Shown here: positions 45,560 through 57,398 of the stretch, piece by piece
Layout: each line of letters opens with the position of its first letter
Numbering within the stretch: position 1 is the stretch's first letter
Source of the DNA: Strigamia acuminata
Taxonomy: Eukaryota > Arthropoda > Chilopoda > Geophilomorpha > Linotaeniidae
NCBI GenBank assembly: GCA_949358305.1
Contig: CASHSZ010000145.1
Location: forward strand, 50,182 to 114,181
Direction: 5' to 3'
Length of the DNA: 64,000 bases
Made by a program: the position numbers and the translations under genes
Notes under the pieces: generated by a model
Database searches by the model: none
Seen by the model: the letters and a program-made list of their open reading frames with translations, nothing else
What the model was told of the DNA's origin: nothing

Positions 45560-48500
45560 ACTATGGAGCGTCGGCAAATGAACGGGTCTCTCTCGTTGGC
45601 AATCCTCGTTGTTCCGACGAATCCTGCTATCGCCGTCTTTGTGGTCCTCGTCACGGTCGTCGTTTTTATTTAACTCGAAACGAACGTTAATACTAAGTTT
45701 CCAATGTGCGTAGACGCGCGTGATTCGCGCGTGATTTGCGCGTTTTCCACATGTGGTGCCCCCGTCACGCGTGAATACAAAACGTCGACCCAATAAATTC
45801 CGAAATTGGGCTAATCTTGTTTTATTCGCCCATGTGCGCTTACCCATATATTTTGTTTTTCAGTTTGTGGAAAAGTTCATTGCCTGTGGTTTTCGGCGCG
45901 TACATGGCAAACGCGGGAAAATTTGCGGTGGTAGCGCGCTTTGGTGGCAATAAAAAAAAAAAACACCATAATGTTAAAAATGGAAATCCCGTGCAGAAGC
46001 TTATTTTTGAACAAATTGTTTGGGGCTGCCGGTGCTTGTCGGCGCCAGCTGCCCCGTATTCTGTACAGAGAGACGTTCAAAAGAACATCTATTAACTCAT
46101 ACAGTAGAAAAACCACAGAAGTGAGTAAAACAATCGCGGAAAACCAAAACCCTCCGGATTTCCGCGAGGGCCAGGATTGGTCTGGATTACTGGAATCACT
46201 CTCGAAGCCCGTCGAATGCGTTGATGGAGATTCGCACCAACTACGACAGCGCGTGGCAACCGGAAGGTGAAATTAAAATATAAAACGGCGGATATTTTAC
46301 AAAACTTTTGTATCGGTCGTTTGGTACAAAGATAATGTGATTAACTATTGGAATACGAACCGCGAAACCGATACCACGATCCGAAATTTAAACTTTAATC
46401 GTCCACCCATTGTCGATCGCCAGACATCTATAAGCGATAGGTGCGCCCTTTTCATTTTCGTGTCGCTCCCCCAGAGTTTGTGGGTCTAACCTGACCTAAT
46501 CTTACCCAATTCGAATCTGAATTTGAATCTAAATTTTGCGTTTTTATTATCGTTTCAATATTATACGAGTTTCTTTTTATTAAACAATTACATTTTCAAT
46601 TCTCGTTGGTAGTTAATTGCGCCCTGGTGCGTTGCCATAAACACCGGACACTTTGTGGACATATATCCACGTTGACGGACATCAGCATCGCATCACACGC
46701 ATTATCGCGCGCGCGAACGCGCTCGTGCGAGTATGTACGCCGTCGGGGACTTCGCTTCGCGGTCGCGCATCGACGTCGAAACATGCCGTATCGGTGTGCG
46801 GACGTTTTCTATGCCCACAACGAACCGAATCTGTCGGACGCGAGTAGAATGCGCGTCACGAGGTCTAGACTAACGGATGAGTGTCGATGTGGGAGCTTAT
46901 TTTTGGGACGAGTCGTCGGGGTTGCCGCCGCCTTCGCCACCGCTCAACGAGCCCAACTGTCACTATTCGTCGGGATGGATGCGTTTTGTTCCCGACTTAT
47001 TTATCTATTTATTAATTTTTTTCTTTTTTTTTTGACCGGCCCGAAGGCCAGTCTGAGACCGAGAGGCAGGCGGGAGACGCGTATCGCCGTTGGATCCAAC
47101 AGCATCATAGAGTGCAAAGAGTTAACCGCTGACCTCGAAAGGAAACTAGCAAACAAGCTGTACGATCGATTGGTCTAAAAAGGCTCACAAAACCCATCGA
47201 GTGCAGTGATATAAACTCGCGTCGACTACGTTGGTGCAGCGTGTATTGCGAGATGAAATTTAAATCGTAAACCAATTGAGACGTTCACGATCTTGTTTCA
47301 CGCAACATCTACCACGAAAATCTAATTAATGACTGGATCACATGACACAAAATTAATTCTACGACCGGGAAATCGATTTCTATTTTTTAAAGACTTTTAT
47401 TTAACTCGGCGCGAGATTCTACCTACAAACGATAAACGCATCCTTTTTATTTTCTTGTTGTCGTCTCGAGAGTCTGTGGATCTACAACCTGGCCTAATCT
47501 GACCTAATTCAAATCTAAATTTGAATCTGAATTTTGCGTTTTCTTTATTGTTTCAACATTATACGAGTTTCCTTTTGTTAAACAATTATGTTTTGAATTT
47601 TCGTAAGTGGTTGGTTAATTGCGTCCCGGTGCGTTGCCATAAACACAAAGCACTCTGCGGACATTTATCCACGTTGCCGGACATTATTATCGACGCCCGC
47701 GTCGAAAGACCGTGTCGAGCTCATCGGCATCGCATCACACGCAATATCGCGCGCGCGAACGCGCTTGTGCGAGTATGTACGTCGTCGGGGACTCGGCTTC
47801 GCGGTCGCGCATCGACGTCGAAACATGCCGTATCGGTGTGCGGATGTTTTCTATGCCCACAACGAACCGAATCTGTCGGACGCGAGTAGAATGCACGTCA
47901 AGAGGTTTAGACTAACGGATGAGTGTCGATGTGGGAGCTTATTTTTGGGACGAGTCGTCGGGGTTGCCGCTGCCACCACCGCCACCGTCCAGCGACCCCA
48001 ACCGCCTTTATTCGCCGACTCGTTTATTTATTTATTTATTTATTTATTTGTTTATTTTTTTTGACCGGCCCGAAGGCCAGTCTGAGACCGAGAGAGCGAG
48101 GAAGGCGTTCAAGAAGGACGCCTACAGCCACTGGAAGCGAGAACCCGGCTACCACGCCGCCCGGCGGGTACTGAGCCGCTCGACCGAGCGGCGGGCCCGA
48201 GTTCCGCTGGCGATCTGAAAGTGTTGGCAAAACCCATCGAACGTGTTGAGGAAGACTCCGATCGACTGGGACGGCGCGAGACCCCCGGGAGATGGAAATA
48301 AAATACGAAACAACGGATTCCCTACAAATTTTTTTTCCCGGTAAATTACGACGAAGATAATCTAATTAACGGTTAAAGTACGAACCGCAGAGTCGGTGCC
48401 ACGACCGGAGAATTAAAACTTTAATCGTCTTTCTTTTTCGGGTGATATTTTTTTTATCCCGTATCGATCGCTACATCGGACACGGGTAGAATGCACGCGA

Positions 48501-49527
48501 CCGCGCGCACATTTAAATAAACGAACGGGTGCCGATACGAGAGCTTATTTTTTGGGACGAGTCGTCGGGGTTGCCGTCGCCGCCGTCGCTCAACGACCCC
48601 AGCCGCATCTATTCGCCGGGAAGGATACGTTCTATTTTCGGATTTATTTATTTATTTATTTATTTTGACCGGCCCGAAGGCCAGTCTGAGAGACACGGGA
48701 TGAACGCGCACAAATGCCACATCATCGACCGGACGCTGAAGCATCGACCGTTTACTCGGTCGAGGAAATTTTAAACTATATAACCATCGACCGGTCAGTT
48801 GGGGAGGCGCGCCCGGTACTATACGAGACGGTCCGCCCCGATCTGAAAACGCTCGCCGAACCCGCAGAACGCGTTCGGTGAGACTCGCGTCGACTACGAC
48901 GACGCGAGACTCCCGGAAAGTGAAAATAAAATACGAAACGATTGATTTTCTGTAAAAATTTTATTATGACGAGTTGCGACGAAGATAACCTAATTAATGA
49001 CTGGAGCACACGGCGCGAAATTAATCCTATGATCGGGAAATGCATTTATATTTTTTAAAGACTCTGGTTTGACCAGGCACGAACGTTTATGTACGAGATC
49101 CAACGTCCGATCACGTGACATGTGATATATTTCGCAAAACCACCACGCCGTTTCTCCAAATTAGGTTTTCACGAAACTCGATTCTATTTTTACCCACGTG
49201 GTCACGTGCCCTTCCCGATATCAAAATCGCGTTTTAGCGAAACCCGAAGTTTCGTTTTTAATCGGCTGTTTTTGTTGGACACGAAGAAGCGTTATAGCGC
49301 GATCGCGCTAAGCGAGATTTGTAAAGTTGAGGATGCGTTACAACGCGTTTTCAAAAAACGGTTTGCCAAGAATGATAAAACACGCGCGATCGTGCGGATT
49401 GTACGAATAGGTGAAATCCGCAGAATCCGCCACGAGACTGCGAACAGGGGGTCAAGGTATAGGCCGCCGTAATGTTAAATATAGGGTCCCTTTCGCACTC
49501 CGCGAAATCCGCATGCGCGCCATAGGG
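45560..49527. repeat. Dispersed/tandem repeat family, array 5
   Basis: Hairpin modules at about 46003-46060, 46898-46960, 47938-47995 and 48545-48605. The segments 46721-46960 and 47740-47980 are nearly identical at about 1018 bp spacing, and 46591-46685 is identical to 39217-39311. CCAGTCTGAGA blocks recur at 47047, 48074 and 48680. The array stops where the copia LTR begins. No conserved frame. Confidence 0.75.
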
Positions 49528-49854
49528 ATAAAAGCAACTGGGTTTGAGGCTAATTGGTCTCAAACCGTACAAAATATGACAATAGGACAAATCAATAGCA
49601 ACAAGCATTGATTTGTTCTTTACAATATAAGTAATTGTTAACCTAGGCATAATTAACCGATAAACAACACGGAAAACAACATTTATCGCTCTCTCAAGCA
49701 GACGACACAAGAAACATAGAATATGTGTGTTAACACACAAGAGTAGCATTAATATGCGCTACACGGGTATCCAAAGGATGCCAACACACATATCTGCCAT
49801 GCCTATCCAGAAATGCATGGGGAAACGGACAAAATAATTAATCGCATACTAATA
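49528..49854 (-). repeat. copia 3' LTR (terminally truncated)
   Basis: Identical by eye to 55949-56275. The inner boundary, next to the polypurine tract, is intact. The outer end stops at ATAAAAGC, about 100 bp short of the end inferred for the other LTR, and abuts the repeat array. Confidence 0.85.
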
Positions 49855-49871
49855 AATCCCCCTTCGATTAA

Positions 49872-52800
49872 TCAATTTGTCGCGACAAAAATGTGCTCGC
49901 ACAACGCGTCCAATTTTGCGCGGGACAACCACTTTGTCATAATGTCCGCGACGTTGAGGGTCCCTGGGATGTGCCTGATTCGAAAAACACCTTTCTCGAA
50001 CCAGTCGCGCAAGAAATGCAATTTCACGTCTATGTGTTTGTTTGCGCGATTTTCTATGCGGTTTTTCGCATATTGAATCGCAGGCATCGAATCGGCATAA
50101 ACACATGGTATTTCCCGGTCAAACCCGTCAATCATCACTTCCGCGTCAAATATGCGTTCTAACCAAATTATCTCCTTCACACCGTCCACAACCGCCAAGA
50201 ATTCGCTTTCCATAATGGAAAGAGCGGTAATGGTCTGCTTATGGCAGTTCCAGGAGACGGGGACACCACCCAGATAGATAATGTGCCCGCCAAAACTTCG
50301 GCGCTTGTCTTGGTCCAGCGCGTAAGACGCATCTGTGTAAACAGTTAACTTGTCACTTTGACAGTTCCCAAGATTAATGGAGAAATTCGGCGTATTAGCC
50401 AGGTAACGCAACACTTGAAGCAGCATGTTTACGTGTCGTGTCGAGTGAGTCTCGTTGTATTGAGACAATACAATTACAGAAAACAAGATATCGGGTCTTG
50501 TGCGACTTGCGATGAAGAGCAAACTTCCGACAAGAGACCGATATGGAAAACTCGAATTAACACGTTCTCCCGTTTGGACTTTTTGGATCATAGTGCCGGG
50601 CGTGCCAGGCACTCTAACACGGTGAGATGGGTCAATACCGTATTGCTTGCAGAGCTTCGCAATATAGGTGCGTTGATGAATGAGGATATTCCCCCCGTCC
50701 CTACAAAACTCAATCCCTAATAAAAGGGTGACGGGGCCCAAATTGACAATCTCAAAGGATTGTTGAATCCATTCTAAAACGCACTCTTCTGCCAACTCAT
50801 CCCTCGAAAATAATACAATATCGTCGACGTAAAAGATGAGTATGGCGTCCGAACCCAAGCTATACACACAGTTAAGACCCAAAACCGGTTCAAAACCTAT
50901 TTCAATCAGCTGGTCGTGTAAGCGCTGGTACCACATACGACCAGACTGATGAAGCCCATAGAGAGATTTTCTCAACTCCCAACATTTGTGTTGGTTTTCA
51001 GGTGTTCGATATCCCTTGGGGATGTTGATGTACTGCACCTCATCGAGGTCCCCATATAGATATGCGGCCTTGATGTCAAGGTGTAAGTCACGCCAGCTCC
51101 TTAATACTACAAGAGTACAAAAGAACATCATGACCAACACAAAGTTGACTACGGGGGAGAAGACCTCCGTAAAGTCAATGCCGGGCTTCTGCTTGAACCC
51201 TTGTGCAACAAGACGAGCACGATATCTGCTAATCGCACCCGTATGATCCCTTTTGAGTTTATAAATCCACTTTGATCCTAGCAAGGTTTTATCCTTGACT
51301 TCACTTTTGTCAACCTCGACATACACCTCTCGTTCTTTAAAGATGTCGATTTCGTCCTCCATTGCCCTTTCCCAATCAGGTTTCCCAACACCTGTCACAG
51401 CCTCTTCGTAGGTGTCAGGCTCTACAGAGCAGCAACCAGCAAAACCGACATTGATGTCTTTGAAGTTGAACAATTCCGAGATATACTCGTATCCCTCGTC
51501 CCGACACCACCGCACAACTTCAACACGACTTCGAATTCTGTCATGCTTTGGTGAAATGTAATAAACATCAACCTGTCCAGCCGTTGCGCCTGATTTTCGC
51601 ACAGACTGCCGTCTTTGCCATTTAGACATGTCCAACGGCAATAACCCACCAGCTGGAACTGTGCGTTCCCCTGTATCCTTTCCTTTTCGTGGGGGATTAC
51701 GACGCACAGGTGTAGGTGACGTTCGGGGGGATAGTTGAGGACTCGCATCAGGATCCTCAATTTCATCCTCGTCATCGGGGTAAATACTGAAGAAATTCTC
51801 ATCGTCCCCCTTTGCCCCACCAATTTCATCAACATTTGCATCTCTAAGGACATCTTGCACTATATCCTCGATGACATCTTCCACGACACCAGCGTTCTCA
51901 ACTTGTTCAGGTGCCTTTTCGGGCGCAGGTTCCTGAATTGGGGGTGGGGGAACCACTGCTTCCGGTAGGGGGCCACCATGAACGCTGTCGTCGTCTGACG
52001 AGGAGCCATCCTCGTTTGAAGAATCAGACACGCTGTCGAAATATGAGGGGCTCGAGGGAGGAATTTTCAAATTTTCATACCAAAAATTCTGTTCCAATAT
52101 TTTGACATGTTTCGAGAGGAACACTTGGTTCCGTTTCGGGTCCCAAATTCGATACCCACGGGTGGAAGCCGCATAACCAATTAATGCCCCTGCCCACGCC
52201 CTTTCTTTCAATTTCCCACCCCTTGTCTGGGAAGGAATGTGGACATATGTCAATGCCCCAATGCATTTGACATGACGCAGGGACAATTTCTTATTGTAAA
52301 ACACATTGTAAGGTGTTTTCCCTCCTAATCCCGTGTGTGGGAATCGATTTTTCAAATAAACGACAGAAACTGCAAGTTCTGCCCACAAAGTTGGGGAAAA
52401 ATTATTCTCAAAAAGAAAAGCCCGGATTCCATTAAGAATGGTGCGGTTCGCTCGCTCAGCAACCGAATTCATCTCGGGGCTGTATGTATTCGTCCTCATA
52501 CATTTCAACCCAATGCTGTCAGTATAAGCATTCCATTGTTTCGATATGAATTCCCCACCATTGTCAGTTTTAATGGCTTTGACCTTTTTAGAAGTAAGCC
52601 GTTCAATTTCCGTCAACCACTTCTTGAAATGACCCAAAACTTCATCTTTCGTTTTCATGATGATAATCCACATCAGTCGGGAGAAATCATCAACCATAAT
52701 TAGGTAATAAAATGCCCCACCAATGCTCTTAACCGGTGAGGGCCCCCAAACATCTAAGTGAACAATTTCCAAAATCCCTTTAGTGGAGATATTAATAATG

Positions 52801-54683
52801 GGAGGAAAGCTTGCACGTGTGCTTTTCGCCCTCGAACAAGCATCGCAAGCCGACAATTCATTGTTGGAAAGTTTCAGCCCAAATACTTCATCGGATTTCT
52901 CCAACAATGCAATCCCTTTCGCATTAAGGTGCCCAAAACGTGAATGCCAAACATCCATCGTTTGAGGTTTGTCAGGCTTAATAAGAGCCTTATTCCCACC
53001 ATTATCTTTCAAACTGTTTTGCACACCTTGTTTGGAAATCTTCGCAGTCTTTGATTTATTCCCATTGTTGACTACCAGGCCAGTGTGTGTGTTATTCAAA
53101 ACGTTCAATTTCTGTTTCGGACTCGCATTATTCGCAACGATCGCTGGCGCATTGTTCGCAGCAGTCACTTGCCCCATATTCGCAATTGCAGGTTTCCCTG
53201 TCTTACTCAAATTTTGGGTTAATGCAGTCTTAAAATCTAAATGAGTTAGTAATGAATTAACAATTTCTTCACCCTTTAAAGGTGGACTAGGCTCCACTGC
53301 CGCATTCTGTTGCGCAGGTAATGCAGCAGCGTTAACAATGTGTGCAGTATTCACTTGACAATTGACTTTATACATTCTATCACTCGTACGTGTCGCAGTG
53401 ATAGAAGGCGCATCAATACTGTCATGAAAAATGGACATTTTTCCATTCTTTACAAATGTGGTAGCCCCAGCTTCATCTGCACGACCTAATGAAATCAGAT
53501 TCTTTCTGAAGTTTGGAGCGTAGAAGACATTTTTCAATTGTAATTCCCGTTTCTTTTGTCCATAAAAAGATATTAATGTCACAGTCCCGATGCCCTCGAT
53601 TTTCGACTTTCCTTCGCCCTGCTGGACGCTGTAACCAGTTAATGGTTTGAAGTCGGAGAACCAGGACTTGTTGAACGAGAAATGGTCTGTCGCTCCTGTA
53701 TCGACGTACCATTGCGAATCAAAGTTCGCATGTGACACCAGCGATACGACAGGAGGTTGCTCTTGATTCGAAATCGCTGCGGAGAAGTAAGAGATGGGGA
53801 CGTCATCAAAAATATTCATTTGGGTGACGGCGGCCTTTTGCCGGCCTTTTCCACGTGATTTTCCTCGTGGATTGCCCCTAAACTGTCCTGTTGATCCGCC
53901 TCTTCCAGTAAGTTGCTGTTTAGGTGGAGAAGGGCAGTCGCGGGAAAAATGGCCTGTCCCACCGCAGGTAAAACACACACGTGGGGAACTGGGCGCGGTT
54001 CCGCCGCGTCCACGTTGACCACTGCCTCCGCCAAAGAAGGCTCCAGTGTTTTCCAACGGTGTCGGGTTGGGCACTCCAAATTCGTCCCCCTTCTCGTAAA
54101 GGCGATTATACTCGCCTAAAAGTCTTTCTTTCACGGCAGCGGCCGTAAATTCCGGGTCGGGCCAGTGATACACTGTCTGTTTGACTGGCTCGAATTGGGG
54201 CGGCAAAAGGTCCAAGTACTGGAAAGCGTGGAACTCATCCGAGACCACAATCTTCACGTCGGCGAGTTGTGTAACTTTCCGGTCGACACGGGAAGTAAAG
54301 ACGACCATCTCTTCATCCTCCCGTAGACGCATATCGAGGAATTCCCGCCGGAGTCGGGCTTTGCGTGCGCGCGTGGTCGGCTGGTAAGCCGCTTTCAGCG
54401 CTTCCCACACACCCTTCGCGGTTGGGTGGGCCACAGCCACGACTTGCTGTGGTTCGTTGCAAGCCAGACAAATGGTGGAGCGGGCTTTTTCTTCGCCCTT
54501 TTCGTAGTCACGAATTTCCTTTGCCGGCGATCCAGCAGGCGGTTCCTTGATTTTGCCGGTCACATGTCCCCAAACACTGTATGATTGAAGCAAAAGCTGG
54601 ATCTGCATGCTCCAGGTGGGATAATTGGAGCCGTCCAGTTTGCGTACATCCTTGTAATCATCATGTCGGTCCCAATTCGACAT
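49872..54683 (-). CDS. copia Gag-Pol polyprotein, about 1603 aa, intact
   Basis: One frame, no stops. ATG chosen at 54683 (MSNWDRHDDY); the frame is open ten codons further up without an ATG. Counting from that upstream end: Gag core (UBN2-like, about 20-230) with a CCHC zinc knuckle C-F-T-C-G-G-T-G-H-F-S-R-D-C (247-260); protease W-Y-V-D-T-G-A (335-341); integrase zinc site W-H-S-R-F-G-H-L-N...C-D-A-C (about 600-650) and catalytic core with L-D-V-W-G, T-D-N-G-G-E-F and the A-E-R-A-N-R-T block; RT with Y-G-L-H-Q-S and Y-V-D-D (about 1130-1380); RNase H with Y-T-D-A-S, S-E-F-L-A and A-D-S-M (about 1460-1600). This is the protease-integrase-RT-RNase H order that defines Ty1/copia. Every catalytic motif is present, so the copy may be competent. 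Confidence 0.95.
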   Translation of the reverse strand: MSNWDRHDDYKDVRKLDGSNYPTWSMQIQLLLQSYSVWGHVTGKIKEPPAGSPAKEIRDYEKGEEKARSTICLACNEPQQVVAVAHPTAKGVWEALKAAYQPTTRARKARLRREFLDMRLREDEEMVVFTSRVDRKVTQLADVKIVVSDEFHAFQYLDLLPPQFEPVKQTVYHWPDPEFTAAAVKERLLGEYNRLYEKGDEFGVPNPTPLENTGAFFGGGSGQRGRGGTAPSSPRVCFTCGGTGHFSRDCPSPPKQQLTGRGGSTGQFRGNPRGKSRGKGRQKAAVTQMNIFDDVPISYFSAAISNQEQPPVVSLVSHANFDSQWYVDTGATDHFSFNKSWFSDFKPLTGYSVQQGEGKSKIEGIGTVTLISFYGQKKRELQLKNVFYAPNFRKNLISLGRADEAGATTFVKNGKMSIFHDSIDAPSITATRTSDRMYKVNCQVNTAHIVNAAALPAQQNAAVEPSPPLKGEEIVNSLLTHLDFKTALTQNLSKTGKPAIANMGQVTAANNAPAIVANNASPKQKLNVLNNTHTGLVVNNGNKSKTAKISKQGVQNSLKDNGGNKALIKPDKPQTMDVWHSRFGHLNAKGIALLEKSDEVFGLKLSNNELSACDACSRAKSTRASFPPIINISTKGILEIVHLDVWGPSPVKSIGGAFYYLIMVDDFSRLMWIIIMKTKDEVLGHFKKWLTEIERLTSKKVKAIKTDNGGEFISKQWNAYTDSIGLKCMRTNTYSPEMNSVAERANRTILNGIRAFLFENNFSPTLWAELAVSVVYLKNRFPHTGLGGKTPYNVFYNKKLSLRHVKCIGALTYVHIPSQTRGGKLKERAWAGALIGYAASTRGYRIWDPKRNQVFLSKHVKILEQNFWYENLKIPPSSPSYFDSVSDSSNEDGSSSDDDSVHGGPLPEAVVPPPPIQEPAPEKAPEQVENAGVVEDVIEDIVQDVLRDANVDEIGGAKGDDENFFSIYPDDEDEIEDPDASPQLSPRTSPTPVRRNPPRKGKDTGERTVPAGGLLPLDMSKWQRRQSVRKSGATAGQVDVYYISPKHDRIRSRVEVVRWCRDEGYEYISELFNFKDINVGFAGCCSVEPDTYEEAVTGVGKPDWERAMEDEIDIFKEREVYVEVDKSEVKDKTLLGSKWIYKLKRDHTGAISRYRARLVAQGFKQKPGIDFTEVFSPVVNFVLVMMFFCTLVVLRSWRDLHLDIKAAYLYGDLDEVQYINIPKGYRTPENQHKCWELRKSLYGLHQSGRMWYQRLHDQLIEIGFEPVLGLNCVYSLGSDAILIFYVDDIVLFSRDELAEECVLEWIQQSFEIVNLGPVTLLLGIEFCRDGGNILIHQRTYIAKLCKQYGIDPSHRVRVPGTPGTMIQKVQTGERVNSSFPYRSLVGSLLFIASRTRPDILFSVIVLSQYNETHSTRHVNMLLQVLRYLANTPNFSINLGNCQSDKLTVYTDASYALDQDKRRSFGGHIIYLGGVPVSWNCHKQTITALSIMESEFLAVVDGVKEIIWLERIFDAEVMIDGFDREIPCVYADSMPAIQYAKNRIENRANKHIDVKLHFLRDWFEKGVFRIRHIPGTLNVADIMTKWLSRAKLDALCEHIFVATN

Positions 54684-55850
54684 GGTGAAGAATTTGGTGA
54701 AAAATCGATGCACAAATCACAAAATTCACAAATTTCGGCGAAAAACACTCGAAAAATTCACCAATTTGATGAAAACACACACTAATATTCACAATTCCGG
54801 TGAATATGCCGTGCAGAGAAGCGAAAACACCCCCAAAAATTGAAGGCGAAACAATCACAAACTTCCCTTTGGGCACCTCAATAAGTGAGGTGAAAAACCC
54901 GAATCTGGTCGCCCTACTAGCTTCCGACCGACCCACCTGGGGGCCGCGGGACGACTAGTTGGCCACGGACAAGCCCAGACCGGAATGAGACTGCACGTAG
55001 GCGACTGCCTAAAGGGTGCAGAATAAACAAAAGGACCCCAAAACAAAAACCTTAAGAATTAACAGAGTTTCACGAAAATAGCAACTAAAATACACTTTTC
55101 AGATGTGAAGTTGGCCAATTACGGGATCCTTGCGTCGTAATTGGTTCCCACGTTGCAGTAAACGTCGGCTTCACGTTGTCTTCGCACGGAACTGGGCTGA
55201 CGTGCAGACCGCGTACACACTTCCGTGTATCGGCCAAAATCGATGTTGCGTACGTCCACGCCTTCGTACCCGCTTTCCTGGATGCGAAGCACGGAAATAA
55301 CCGCCTGCACACACGCTTATCGTGTGCAGGACTTCTCGGTGATCGCCGGATTAAATTCGCGAGTTGAATCTCGTCGTTCTTGACGAAAAATCCAACGAAA
55401 ATGGCTGCCGGTGCAACAATCGTCGATTCGCGACGATTTCTTCGCAAAATGACGGTTTCCAGACGTTCCCACGCTGGAAAGACACCAAATGCGGCGGCTA
55501 ATCGACGTATTCGTTCGTCGAAACGTTGGGCGTGCGTGTGTCGTTCCGTACACACTCGTAGACACGCTAACTTCGCAAACAAAAATGGCGCCGCCCGAGA
55601 AAAACTCGGTTATATCGGCGAAAAATAAACGAAATGCAATGTTCCTTACACCGTTTTGCTCCAAATTCACTGTAGAATTGTCCGCACACGTCGTCACGGC
55701 TGTCCTTCGCGAAAAATTCCGGTTTTCGGCGATACGTCTCGGCGACGATCTGCGACGAACTTCCAACGTTCGTTTTCGCCCGAAAAACCTCACGAACTCG
55801 TCAATAACCTGTTGGCCCGATCGTGAGACCTCTGCTACCATTTGATAAGT
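54684..55850 (-). other. copia 5' leader
   Basis: Long untranslated region between the primer-binding-like site (about 55836-55847) and the gag ATG. It contains short frames on both strands without recognisable content. Confidence 0.6.
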
Positions 55851-56275
55851 CCGTGGAGGCCAGGAAACATCGGAAAGGAGTTGAAACCAGCTTAAAATGT
55901 GCGGGGAGCTCGCACTTCGCGCCCGCCATGTTTTAATCACATGAAAGCATAAAAGCAACTGGGTTTGAGGCTAATTGGTCTCAAACCGTACAAAATATGA
56001 CAATAGGACAAATCAATAGCAACAAGCATTGATTTGTTCTTTACAATATAAGTAATTGTTAACCTAGGCATAATTAACCGATAAACAACACGGAAAACAA
56101 CATTTATCGCTCTCTCAAGCAGACGACACAAGAAACATAGAATATGTGTGTTAACACACAAGAGTAGCATTAATATGCGCTACACGGGTATCCAAAGGAT
56201 GCCAACACACATATCTGCCATGCCTATCCAGAAATGCATGGGGAAACGGACAAAATAATTAATCGCATACTAATA
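55851..56275 (-). repeat. copia 5' LTR (full length)
   Basis: The outer 327 bp match the other LTR exactly. The inner part (about 55851-55948) is inferred from the position of the primer-binding-like site, with the LTR ending TTATCA. Confidence 0.7.
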
Positions 56276-57398
56276 CAACCGACCCGTCACACACTGGGCA
56301 GAAGTCCAATGTGTGACGTGGTCGGTTCGACTTAACATTCATGTCGCGCTTACCTGCGACCCGCGTATCCGCTCATGGAGGCTGCACTACGGACTCCGCC
56401 ATAGCACTGAGGATCAACGTGGTGAATGGTGAGGAGTGTGGGGTTCAACCTGGGACACTTCTCATCCCTCTCGATGACTACTTCTCCTCTCTGGGAGCTG
56501 CTGCAGACACGTCCTTCTCAGGCCGTGTCCAACTCTCAACTCTCCTCACACACTCCACTCCCTCCTCACCACACCACTCCACTCCCTCCTCCCCGGGCTA
56601 GGTCAATCACCCACAGAGGGGTTGACCTTTGGGGCCGTATGGTGGTGTGTGGCAGTGCCGCAGGTCACCCAGGTGGCCTGACGGTCACATCTCCCCCCCC
56701 CTCGAAAAAGGTAGGTTCCAAGGGGCCACACACAACACCAACGGGGACACGCAAGTCGAGGCAAGCAAGGCAATAGTGTCGGTCAAAGACCACACACTGT
56801 CGGGCTACCGGCGCTGACTTCCGGTGCCGGTTGTCCAAAGGATCACCGCACCGTCGGTCCACGCTGTTCGAGCAACGTTGGGCAACGGAAAACACCCAAC
56901 CCTAGACTGGCCGAAAACAAAACAAACTATTGATGGTATTACAATGCAAATAATAATTCACCGGGCCTGAACGTAACAAGCCCGGGAGCAAACCATAAAA
57001 CAAAACAGAAAGAAAAATATTGACATAAAATAATAATAAACGAATTAAATTAAAAGGTAAAACAAGGATGGGAGAGGTTGGTCAAGCCTCTCAAGAATGT
57101 TCCAAAACAATCACGTTAAACAAACGAGGAAAAGGGAAAAAAAAAGAAAAAATAAATAACTATGTACATCAACCGGGATCTGACCAAGACCCAAGGTTGG
57201 GAGGTTCCAGGAACATTGGAAGCCTCCAACGTCTTCTTTCGTCGGGCATCTGAGCGCGTGGCGCGGCGTCACCGTCTCGTCACTCGCACTGGCTCGGCGT
57301 CCATGTCTTGGGAATCCTGTTTAGGGAAAAAATATTATCGGGACCAGAGGTCCGTCGTTTGTACAATTCTGGCGTCTAAGGACGACGATCCGGGCTTT
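56276..57398. other. Gene-free stretch right of the copia element
   Basis: Unlike the left side it has no TTTA microsatellites. It begins with an imperfect palindrome (AACCGACC...GGTCGGTT, 56277-56330). No supported coding region; presumably holds the 3' untranslated part of the next gene. Confidence 0.45.

Larger units (their letters stand above)
49528..56275 (-). mobile_element. Ty1/copia LTR retrotransposon, intact and young
   Basis: A single uninterrupted gag-pol frame lies between LTRs that look identical over 327 bp (49528-49854 and 55949-56275). On the minus strand a polypurine tract (AAGGGGGATT, about 49855-49864) borders the 3' LTR. A primer-binding-like TGGTAGCAGAGG at about 55836-55847 follows the 5' LTR, resembling the initiator-Met tRNA half-site used by copia elements; this implies the 5' LTR really extends to about 55850 and is about 425 bp. 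The 3' LTR copy at 49528 lacks that last 100 bp. No matching target-site duplication is visible at the outer edges. The leader before the gag ATG is about 1.15 kb. Confidence 0.9.

Noticed and set aside
55085-55958. Frames of 165 and 213 codons in the copia leader
   Set aside because: They overlap each other and the LTR/primer-binding region and lack any domain; they lie in the untranslated leader.
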